A stretch of 64,000 nucleotides of DNA from Rhodoferax sp. (GTDB lineage: Bacteria > Pseudomonadota > Gammaproteobacteria > Burkholderiales > Burkholderiaceae_C). A model generated the notes under the pieces. That model worked only from the letters and a program-made list of their open reading frames with translations, searched no databases and had not been told where the DNA came from. Made by a program: the position numbers and the translations under genes. Positions 56,857 to 64,000 of the stretch are shown here, piece after piece. The first letter of the stretch is position 1. Every line of letters starts with the position of its first letter. The DNA lies in the NCBI GenBank assembly GCA_018061265.1, contig JAGOUM010000001.1:1-64000 (forward strand). Direction: 5' to 3'.

Positions 56857-56900
56857 CTCATAGCGCGTACAAGCCATTAAATATGGGCTATGACTCTATT
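56857..56900. repeat. AT-rich dispersed element, intergenic copy between yajC and the oxidoreductase gene
   Basis: Begins CTCATAGCGCG and ends GGGCTATGACTCTATT, matching the element found elsewhere. It is in the 308-bp gap 56701-57008 upstream of yajC, which otherwise shows no gene or clear terminator. Confidence 0.55.
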
Positions 56901-57008
56901 TGAATGATTTTTTGACGCCTGATGGAGTGACGTTATCTGAGGCAAGCCGTGGTCCAGGCGCAAGCCGAAACAACCGAGTTAGGTCACATTTTTTGCGACC
57001 GAGTTGAG

Positions 57009-60000
57009 TCAATTGACCTGCGGGCTCAGCGACTTCAGTTGTGCATCCAGCGCCTGCCAGCGCGTTTTGGCTTCGGCAAGGTGACGCACCTTGACGTGAC
57101 CAAATCCGCGGATCTGTTCCGGCACTGACGCCAGCTCAACCGACAGCGCATACCGCTGCGCGGCACCTTCAGCCTTCGGGCCACTGGCCAGCGCCTGCAG
57201 TACCTGTGTAATGGTGTCGCGGTATTGTGCGATGAGCGCGCGCTCCTGCCGACGCTCATCGCTGTAGCCAAAACCATCCAGGCGGGTGCCGCGCAGGCCC
57301 TTGAGCCGCGCCAGCACGGCAAAACCCAGCCGCATCCATGGGCCAAAACGGGTTTTGACAGCCTGACCGTCGGCATCGGTTTTGCCCAGCAAGGGCGGTG
57401 CCAGGTGGTAATGCAGACGGTAGTCACCTTCAAATTGCGCGGCAATCTCACGCTCAAAATCACCGTTGCTGTACAGCCTGGCCACTTCGTACTCGTCTTT
57501 GTAGGCCATGAGTTTGAAAAGATAACGCGCCACTGCCTCGCTGAGCTCGGTATTGCCCCAGCGTACATCAAGCTGACGCACCTGCTCTGCCAGTGCGCGG
57601 TAGGTCTGGGCATACGCAGCGTTCTGGTAGGCAGTGAGCTGTTCGGCACGGTGCGCAATCAGCTGCGCAACATCTGGCGGCGCGACCGCTTGGGCCGGCT
57701 GTGACTGCCCGAGCAAAGCCAGCACGGCGTCGAGGTTGTGCGCACAGTGCCGACCCCAGGTAAACGCCGTCTGATTGTTGGCCACCTGCACGGCATTGAG
57801 CTCAAAGGCGCGCCAGACGGCTTGCAATGACAGTGGGATGCGACCCATTTGCCAGGCGTAACCCAGCAACAGCGGATTGGTGTAAATGGCGTCGCCAAGC
57901 ACTGCAACGGCCACCTGTTCTGCGTCCAGCCGGCCCAGCGCCTGGGCACCCACTGCGCTGGTCAGAGCGGCCAGGCAGCCGTCCTGCGGAAACTGCCATT
58001 GGGATTGATGCACAAATGCGGCAGTCGGGGTGGTGTGGGTGTTGAGTGCCACATAGGTTCGCCCGGCCTGCATGACTGCCAGTGTCGCTTTGCTCGCTGC
58101 GACGATGGCGTCGCAACCAATGACCAGGTCGGCTTGGGTTGCCTCTACCTTGCTGGTGTGAATATGTTCAGGGACGTCGGCAATCTGTACATAGCTCCAG
58201 GTGGCACCACCTTTTTGGGCCAGGCCGCCTGCGTCCAGTGTCACGACCACGCGGCCATCGAGCTGTGCCGCCATACCGAGCAGCTGGCCAATGGTAATGA
58301 CCCCGGTGCCACCCACCCCAGCCACCACAATACCCCAGCCAGTGCCAGGTTGCGGCAAGGTGGGTTCTGTTAAAGGCGGCAGACTGCCCAGGTGGGCGTC
58401 ACCAAGTTCCTTTTTCGGTTTTTTGAGCTGCCCACCCTGTACCGTGACAAAGCTCGGGCAAAAACCCTTGATGCAACTGAAGTCCTTGTTGCAGCTGCTT
58501 TGGTTAATACGGCGTTTGCGGCCAAACTCGGTCTCAAATGGCTCCACGCTCAGGCAGTTGGATTGCTCTCCACAATCACCACAAGCTTCACACACCGCCG
58601 CGTTGATGACGACCCGTTGCTCCGGCTCAGCCAGCAAGCCGCGCTTGCGTCGACGACGCTTTTCGGTGGCGCAGGTCTGGTCGTAAATGATGGCGGTGGT
58701 GCCTTTGATCACTCGGAACTCGCGCTGAATACGGTCAAGCTCATCACGGTGCCGCACCACAACACCAGGCAAAAGCGCCACACCCTGGTACTTAGCTGGC
58801 TCGTCGGTGACAATCACCAGCCGCGTGACACCCTCGGAAATCAGGCTGGCCATGATCTGCAGCACGGTATGGCCTTCAGCGCGCTCACCCACACGCTGAC
58901 CGCCGGTCATGGCGACCGCGTCGTTGTACAGTATTTTGTAAGTGATGTTGACCCCGGCGGCAATCGACTGGCGCACCGCTAGCAAACCACTGTGAAAATA
59001 GGTGCCGTCGCCCAGATTGGTGAAGACATGGGACTCGGTAGTAAACGGCTGTTGCCCAACCCACGCCACCCCTTCGCCACCCATCTGGCTGAAGGTAGTG
59101 GTGGAGCGATCCATCCACACCGTCATAAAGTGGCAGCCGATTCCGGCCAGTGCCCGTGAACCTTCAGGCACCCGGGTGCTGGTGTTGTGCGGACATCCAC
59201 TGCAGAACCAGGGTGTCCGCTCGGCCACAGCCGCAGCCAGTGCCAGGCTCGGTCGTGCCAGCGCGTCGAGTTGCTGCAAATGTGTGTTGATACCGGCGGC
59301 AACATCGTCTGGAACGCCGAACCGCAGCAGCCGCCTGGCCAGAGCGCGAGCAATCAAGGCCGGATTCAGATCGGCATGGGCGCGCAGCAGACTGCTGCCA
59401 CCGGGGTTGGCTTGGCCCCATTCACCACCACCGCCATCCGGATGGTCCTCAAACTTGCCTACCACTGTGGGTCGCTGGCCCGCTGGCCAGTGGTATAGCT
59501 GCTCCTTGAGCTGGTATTCGATCATCTGGCGTTTTTCTTCGATGACCAGGATTTCCTGCAAGCCATGCGCAAACTCCCGGGTCAGGCTGGGTTCCAATGG
59601 CCAGACGACCTGAACCTTGTGCAAGCGAATACCGATACGCTGACAGGTAACAACGTCCAGCCCAAGATTGGCCAGCGCCTGGCGGGTGTCGTTGAACGCC
59701 TTGCCGCTGGCCATGATGCCAAAGCGGTCGTGCGCACTGCTCAGCACTGTGGTGTTGAGGCGGTTGGCACGCACATAGGCCAGCGCCGCGTACCATTTGT
59801 GATTCATCAGCCGGGCTTCCTGCTCCAGCGCCGGATCCGGCCAGCGAATGTGCAAGCCGCCGGGGGGCATGATGAAATCCTCTGGTGTGACGATCTGAAC
59901 GCGGTCAATATCCACTTGCACCGAGCTGCTGGACTCCACGACCTCCTGAATGGTCTTGAGTCCGGCCCAGACACCAGAGAACCGGCTCAGCGCAATGGCG

Positions 60001-60587
60001 TGCAGCCCCAGGTCCAGGATACCTTGCACATCCGACGGAAAGAATACCGGCAGACCGCACGCCTTGAAAATATGATCACTCTGGTGCGCGGAAGTGGAAC
60101 TCTTGCTCAGATGATCGTCGCCCGCGACCGCGAGTACACCCCCTAAGCGCGCGGTGCCTGCCATGTTGGCATGCTTGAACACATCCGAGCTGCGGTCAAC
60201 GCCGGGGCCTTTGCCGTACCAGATGCCAAAAACGCCGTCGTATTTTTTACTCGCCGGGTACAAGTCCAGCTGCTGGGTACCCCAGACGGCGGTCGCCGCC
60301 AACTCTTCGTTGACACCGGGCTGAAATACGATTTGGTTGGCTTGCAGGTGTTGGCCTGCGGCCACCAAAGCCTGGTCGTAGACCCCCAATGGCGAGCCAC
60401 GGTAGCCACTGATAAAACCCGCCGTGTTCAACCCGGTCAGCGCATCCCGCTGGCGCTGCAACAGCGGCAGGCGCACCAGCGCTTGCACACCACTCATGAA
60501 GGCGCGTCCGTGTTTCAGGGTGTATTTGTCGTCCAGTGTGGCCTGGGTCAAGGCGGGCGGGACAGGATTGGACAGCGGAGCTTGCAT
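57009..60587 (-). CDS. Fused indolepyruvate ferredoxin oxidoreductase
   Basis: Single 1192-residue chain combining the alpha and beta parts of an indolepyruvate (2-oxoacid) ferredoxin oxidoreductase; it oxidatively decarboxylates aryl pyruvates to acyl-CoA. Thiamine-site features include GSPLGVYD near 63-70 and the FCSGCPHNTSTRVPEG block near 465. An Fe-S block has CEACGDCGEQSNC near 675 and CSCIKGFCP-type cysteines further on. The gamma-type domain begins at GVGGTGVITIGQLLG near 760. It is transcribed alone, with 301 bp before the next gene upstream. The preferred substrate is not visible. Confidence 0.92.
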   Translation of the reverse strand: MQAPLSNPVPPALTQATLDDKYTLKHGRAFMSGVQALVRLPLLQRQRDALTGLNTAGFISGYRGSPLGVYDQALVAAGQHLQANQIVFQPGVNEELAATAVWGTQQLDLYPASKKYDGVFGIWYGKGPGVDRSSDVFKHANMAGTARLGGVLAVAGDDHLSKSSTSAHQSDHIFKACGLPVFFPSDVQGILDLGLHAIALSRFSGVWAGLKTIQEVVESSSSVQVDIDRVQIVTPEDFIMPPGGLHIRWPDPALEQEARLMNHKWYAALAYVRANRLNTTVLSSAHDRFGIMASGKAFNDTRQALANLGLDVVTCQRIGIRLHKVQVVWPLEPSLTREFAHGLQEILVIEEKRQMIEYQLKEQLYHWPAGQRPTVVGKFEDHPDGGGGEWGQANPGGSSLLRAHADLNPALIARALARRLLRFGVPDDVAAGINTHLQQLDALARPSLALAAAVAERTPWFCSGCPHNTSTRVPEGSRALAGIGCHFMTVWMDRSTTTFSQMGGEGVAWVGQQPFTTESHVFTNLGDGTYFHSGLLAVRQSIAAGVNITYKILYNDAVAMTGGQRVGERAEGHTVLQIMASLISEGVTRLVIVTDEPAKYQGVALLPGVVVRHRDELDRIQREFRVIKGTTAIIYDQTCATEKRRRRKRGLLAEPEQRVVINAAVCEACGDCGEQSNCLSVEPFETEFGRKRRINQSSCNKDFSCIKGFCPSFVTVQGGQLKKPKKELGDAHLGSLPPLTEPTLPQPGTGWGIVVAGVGGTGVITIGQLLGMAAQLDGRVVVTLDAGGLAQKGGATWSYVQIADVPEHIHTSKVEATQADLVIGCDAIVAASKATLAVMQAGRTYVALNTHTTPTAAFVHQSQWQFPQDGCLAALTSAVGAQALGRLDAEQVAVAVLGDAIYTNPLLLGYAWQMGRIPLSLQAVWRAFELNAVQVANNQTAFTWGRHCAHNLDAVLALLGQSQPAQAVAPPDVAQLIAHRAEQLTAYQNAAYAQTYRALAEQVRQLDVRWGNTELSEAVARYLFKLMAYKDEYEVARLYSNGDFEREIAAQFEGDYRLHYHLAPPLLGKTDADGQAVKTRFGPWMRLGFAVLARLKGLRGTRLDGFGYSDERRQERALIAQYRDTITQVLQALASGPKAEGAAQRYALSVELASVPEQIRGFGHVKVRHLAEAKTRWQALDAQLKSLSPQVN

Positions 60588-60888
60588 GACGACGGATCGG
60601 CCAGGTGGGAAGAGTCAAAGTTCAGCGTGGCAATCCCACAGTGTAGGCAAGCTTGATGGGATTTTGATCGCGTCGGAAAAAAGTAGCCTCAGTGAAATGG
60701 TTGCCGCCTTGCGCGGCGCCAAACGGTTGTCAGGTCTGGCGTAACGATGGGATCACCAGATCCATACGATTGCAGACATGGACAACAAACTGAAAATACG
60801 GTCGAAACGGGTTCTAGCGCTTTACTGTAAACAATAATAAGCTATATAAATATTAGCGTTGTGCAGCGGCCGCAGTTGGGGTGACTGG
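60588..60888. other. Intergenic region with dispersed element
   Basis: A gap of 301 bp between the oxidoreductase start and the end of the OmpA-like gene. It holds one AT-rich dispersed element at about 60812-60855 (TTCTAGCGC, then AT-rich, then AAGCTATATAA). The promoter of the oxidoreductase is presumably here, but I see no clear boxes. No small gene is supported. Confidence 0.5.
60812..60855. repeat. AT-rich dispersed element, intergenic copy
   Basis: Begins TTCTAGCGCTTTA and ends AAGCTATATAAATATT. Same plan and length as the copies in the eut composites and in dprA. Confidence 0.6.
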
Positions 60889-61734
60889 TCAGCGATTTCG
60901 AAACGCCGTTGCAGGACGCTCCAGCCAGAGCTGTGCAGCCGAGCGCGCAATCATCCGCGTCGTGCTGGACTGCGGATCAAATTGATCGACCAGCCGGATC
61001 TGACCACCACCATGCCCCCACACATAGGTGATATCGCAATACTCCATGCGGATTTCCGCACGGAAGAAACCACCGGCTCCGACATTCTCACGACTGCGCG
61101 AGAGCCTGATTTCCTGCAATTGCTGGTTGTCTGGGATCCGGGCAGTTCGATGGGCAATCACACGCTGGGCCAGGCCGAGGTTTTGGGCGGCGGTGTTACC
61201 CAGATTGGACATGACCTCTCCGACCCGGTCATGTTCGTCCATCATCGGACTTCTGACCTCGTCACGTACAACGATCCGGACATAGACCGGCCGCTCCACC
61301 ATCTGCGGTGGTGCCACCGGTGCTGGCGGAGGTGGAGGCGGGGGCTCCGGACGATCCCAAACAGAGAGGATCACCGAACGCCAGCGCTCGTCATCATTTC
61401 CGTTGGGCAAGCGGGCAATGCGAGCCGCTTCCTCGCCCAGCGCCTCATTGAGCGCCACCTTGAACGACTTGTGCTCCCGCGCCCGCAGAAAGTGCACCAC
61501 GGCGTCGGCACGGCGGCGCGACAGGCGAAGGTTGAAACCTGGATCACCGTTGCGACTTGCCAGACCGATCACCCGAAGGCTCCCGCCGCGATGAAGAAAG
61601 CCTAAGGCGTGCTGGGTCAGCCAGTGTTCGTGCTCAGGCTTTAGACGCGCCTGGGACAGGTCAAAATTGGAGAGCCGCGCACGAATCATCGACGGATTCT
61701 GCTCGAATACAAAGATATGCCCGGGTCCAGCCAT
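60889..61734 (-). CDS. OmpA-like domain protein without signal peptide
   Basis: A 281-residue protein with an OmpA-C-like region (about residues 20-125; ASRNGDPGFNLRLSRRRADA matches the peptidoglycan-binding helix). A Pro-rich hinge (PEPPPPPPPAPVAPP) and a C-terminal domain of about 130 residues that I do not recognise follow. There is no signal peptide or lipobox, which is unusual for the OmpA-C fold. I chose the ATG at 61734 with GGAG upstream over a GTG at 61740. It stands alone between the oxidoreductase and cheV copy 2. Function is unknown. Confidence 0.75.
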   Translation of the reverse strand: MAGPGHIFVFEQNPSMIRARLSNFDLSQARLKPEHEHWLTQHALGFLHRGGSLRVIGLASRNGDPGFNLRLSRRRADAVVHFLRAREHKSFKVALNEALGEEAARIARLPNGNDDERWRSVILSVWDRPEPPPPPPPAPVAPPQMVERPVYVRIVVRDEVRSPMMDEHDRVGEVMSNLGNTAAQNLGLAQRVIAHRTARIPDNQQLQEIRLSRSRENVGAGGFFRAEIRMEYCDITYVWGHGGGQIRLVDQFDPQSSTTRMIARSAAQLWLERPATAFRNR

Positions 61735-61854
61735 CGGCACTCCTCACTCTAGATTGGTTTGGCCAAAGAATACGCAAACCGCGTTTTTATGAAAACGCGA
61801 CGCCCTTGCCAATCGGGTAAACCCTAAGGTTTCTGTGCCGGTGGCACCGCCAGT

Positions 61855-62808
61855 TCAATAGCGCGAAAGCACCTTCTTTAAGGTCAGCGCCAGTTCTTCT
61901 GCCACAAACTTCGCCACGTAAGCATCGGCACCCACCTTGCGGACGTGCTCCTCGTTGGTGGTACCAGTCAACGACGAATGGATGACGACAGGAATGCCGC
62001 TCAAACGCGCATCCTGCTTGATGTTGCGGGTCAAGGTAAAGCCGTCCATCTCCGGCATTTCCAGATCGGTGAGCACCAGTGCCACTTTGTCACGGATGGT
62101 TTTGCCCTGGGACTCTGCTTCAGCCGCCATTGCCTTCAGGCGGTCCCAGGCTTCCTGCCCGCTCTTGGTCATGATGTAGGGCACTTCCATGGATTTCAGG
62201 CCCTGCTCGATCATCATGCGGGCCACTGCCGAGTCATCCGCCGCCAGCACCACCGTGCCTGGTGGCAGGCGCAGTTTGCTTTCGGTCTCGATTTCCAGTT
62301 GATGCTGCTCAGGGAATACATCCCTCAGAATCTGCTCGACGTCCAGCACCTGGGCCAGGCGTGTATTTTCTGCGGCACCATCAAGACGCGCGATGCTGGT
62401 GACCAGACCGCCGCCTCGGCCTTCAGCGGAGAGCACATGTTTCCACTCCAGGCGGACAATTTCATTCACTTCTTCCACCGCGAACGCCTGCGTGGTACGG
62501 GCGAACTCGGTCACCAGCAGGATGCCCAGCCCCTTGGTGGGGTTGGTACCCACTATCTGCGGCAGGTTGATCACCGAGATCATTTGCCCGCGGATATTGG
62601 CCACCCCCATCACGGAGGGGGGCGAGTTGACCATGGCAGTGATCTCGGGCATCACCAGAATTTCACGTACCTTGAACACATTGATGCCAAACATCTCGCG
62701 CCGATCAGTCCCTGGTGCCTCACCAAGGCGAAAAAGTAACAGCTCAAACATGCTGTTGCCAGCCAGGTTGGTTCGCTCGTCAATATCGCGCATGGTCGAA
62801 TTTTTCAT
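61855..62808 (-). CDS. cheV: Chemotaxis coupling protein CheV, copy 2
   Basis: A 317-residue CheW-receiver fusion, paralogous to the one at 33886-34851. It has a CheW-like domain (about 14-165, with [17 protein letters not shown]) and a receiver with [13 protein letters not shown]. It is outside the main chemotaxis block, 114 bp after the OmpA-like gene and 53 bp before mltA. It may serve a different receptor set. Confidence 0.93.
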   Translation of the reverse strand: MKNSTMRDIDERTNLAGNSMFELLLFRLGEAPGTDRREMFGINVFKVREILVMPEITAMVNSPPSVMGVANIRGQMISVINLPQIVGTNPTKGLGILLVTEFARTTQAFAVEEVNEIVRLEWKHVLSAEGRGGGLVTSIARLDGAAENTRLAQVLDVEQILRDVFPEQHQLEIETESKLRLPPGTVVLAADDSAVARMMIEQGLKSMEVPYIMTKSGQEAWDRLKAMAAEAESQGKTIRDKVALVLTDLEMPEMDGFTLTRNIKQDARLSGIPVVIHSSLTGTTNEEHVRKVGADAYVAKFVAEELALTLKKVLSRY

Positions 62809-62861
62809 GGCACTTTCTCGCTAAATGGCAAACATCTATTTTGCTACCGTGAATGGTAACT

Positions 62862-64000
62862 TCATCCGGGCGTCTTGGGCCACAGAACCCACAGCTGAAG
62901 CGACTGTTTCATGCGCCCTGCCAGTTCACCCGCCTGCGCGCCCCAGCCAGCAAAATAGTCTGCCCGCACTGCCCCGGTGATGGCGCTGCCGGTGTCCTGC
63001 GCCACCACCAGCCGTTGCAAGAGGGTCGTTCCGGGTGAAAACAACCACACCGGCGTGCCATAGGGAATGCTTTGAGGGTCGACAGCAATCGACCGCCCTG
63101 GAGTTAGCGGCACACCTTGTGCGCCGCGCGGGCCAAAAGCCGCGTCAAAGTCACTTAAAGGCTCTTCCTTGAAAAAAACCACACGCGGGTTCTGCCAGAG
63201 CAACTCGTTGCGGCGCTGCGGGTTCTGTTGTATCCAGGCACGAATGCCCGGCCAGGAGGCGTCACGTATCTCGCCCTGGTCCAGCAGCCAGCGACCGACA
63301 CTCTGATAGGTGTGCCCGTTGTGCCCGGCGTACGCAAGCCGCACCAACCGCTGGCGGCCATCGGGCTCGGTCACACGGACCCGCCCGGAACCCTGGATTT
63401 GCACGACGAGCGCCTGTATAGGATCGGCGAGGTAAACAATTTCACGCCCTCTCATGACCGCCAGGGCCTCTGGAAGAGTGTCAATGTCGCGTCGGGAATA
63501 CCATGAAGAACCCGGGTTGAGGCCACGCGGCAACTGGTAGAGCGGCACGGTGAAGGTGTCGTCGGGCAAACGCCTTGCCTCATACTCCGGCTCAAAATAG
63601 GCAGTTAACAAACCGTCTGAGCGGGCATCAAGCAGCGCTTCGACACGATAGGGTTGCAGACGGTCGACCAGCCAGGCGCGCTGGTGTGTTTCGTCCGCAA
63701 TGCTCAGGCGACGAATCTCCGGGCACAAGGATACAAAGGCCGGAGCTGGCCGTTCACAGCTTTTGAGCAGTGCATTCCAGGCTTCAAACAAGGCATCGTC
63801 GGCAAACCCCGGCAGATCCGCCCATGACGCCGCAACCCACCGGCTTTTCGCCCGAATCAGGCTTGTTGGCTCCGCCCTTGGCGGCACCACCGGCAACGGC
63901 GACACAGAACTTGGGCCATCTATCGTCGAGACTGCTGGTAAATCGGGCGAATGAACCGGCACGCTGCTGCACGAGGCCAAAGCGAACAACAGCAAGAGCA
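62862..64000 (-). CDS. mltA: Membrane-bound lytic murein transglycosylase A (5' end off the window)
   Basis: Outer-membrane lipoprotein that cleaves peptidoglycan glycan strands to anhydro-muropeptides. The frame is open to the window edge, so the start is missing. The visible N-terminus has the lipobox end LFALASC. MltA features include GLLTAYFEPEYEA, GSGRVRV and the C-terminal 3D domain with AQDTGSAITGAVRADYFAG, in which the Asp of AQDTG is the likely catalytic acid. About 379 codons are visible. Confidence 0.93.
   Translation of the reverse strand, partial: LLLLFALASCSSVPVHSPDLPAVSTIDGPSSVSPLPVVPPRAEPTSLIRAKSRWVAASWADLPGFADDALFEAWNALLKSCERPAPAFVSLCPEIRRLSIADETHQRAWLVDRLQPYRVEALLDARSDGLLTAYFEPEYEARRLPDDTFTVPLYQLPRGLNPGSSWYSRRDIDTLPEALAVMRGREIVYLADPIQALVVQIQGSGRVRVTEPDGRQRLVRLAYAGHNGHTYQSVGRWLLDQGEIRDASWPGIRAWIQQNPQRRNELLWQNPRVVFFKEEPLSDFDAAFGPRGAQGVPLTPGRSIAVDPQSIPYGTPVWLFSPGTTLLQRLVVAQDTGSAITGAVRADYFAGWGAQAGELAGRMKQSLQLWVLWPKTPG

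Noticed and set aside
1..64000. tRNA or rRNA genes
   Set aside because: No cloverleaf-like segment with a conserved T-loop or rRNA core sequence was noticed on either strand by eye. A tRNA scan would be decisive.

Overview
The window looks like a chromosome segment of a Comamonadaceae-type betaproteobacterium (Rhodoferax/Polaromonas-like). I base this on family resemblance recalled from memory: the def-fmt / LysM / dprA / smg neighbourhood, a fused indolepyruvate oxidoreductase, a separate rfaE2, and moderately high GC with short AT-rich dispersed repeats. I see no phage, plasmid, rRNA, tRNA, cas or transposase gene.

Region 1 (1-16.7 kb, minus strand) is a complete ethanolamine-utilisation microcompartment operon. 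It reads from an AraC regulator (eutR-like) through eutS-eutP-eutQ-eutD-eutM-eutN-eutE, then eutA-eutB-eutC, then eutL-eutK, and then two genes of 1,2-propanediol type (pduS, pduT) and a TRAP transporter (dctQ-dctM-dctP). EutBC cleaves ethanolamine to acetaldehyde and ammonia, EutA reactivates it, EutE makes acetyl-CoA, EutD makes acetyl-phosphate, and EutP/EutQ are acetate-kinase-type proteins. EutS/M/N/L/K and PduT form the shell, and PduS is the likely flavin/Fe-S cobalamin reductase. eutH, eutJ, eutG and eutT are absent. The operon carries five palindromic doublets, each two 28-bp units exactly 33 bp apart. Four of them form two composite elements of 303-330 bp in the eutE/eutA and eutC/eutL gaps. 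The fifth lies in frame inside eutK.

Region 2 (16.8-26.1 kb, mostly plus) holds a nucleoside-salvage operon (cdd-punA-deoC-deoA), a GNAT acetyltransferase, a degenerate HD-GYP-like protein (minus strand), rfaE2, and a CHASE-PAS hybrid histidine kinase with receiver and Hpt domains.

Region 3 (26.1-45.3 kb, minus) is a large chemotaxis locus: a response regulator, a transducer with a C-terminal Cache-like domain, a CheZ-like protein, cheY, a STAS protein, cheA, cheW, an Aer-like PAS protein, three transducers ending in NFRPY/NFKPY, cheV, cheR, cheD and cheB. cheA has one in-frame amber codon in its P5 domain and a pair of MshEN-like motifs in its linker. Just upstream is a phosphoglycerate kinase with a C-terminal Hpt domain, which is the most unusual protein in the window.

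Region 4 (45.4-64 kb) is mostly housekeeping: azlCD, def-fmt, a LysM protein, dprA, smg, a DUF1631 protein, secF-secD-yajC, a fused indolepyruvate ferredoxin oxidoreductase, an OmpA-like protein without a signal peptide, a second cheV, and mltA cut by the window end. A roughly 43-bp AT-rich dispersed element recurs in intergenic gaps and inside several genes, including dprA, fmt, cheB and deoA.
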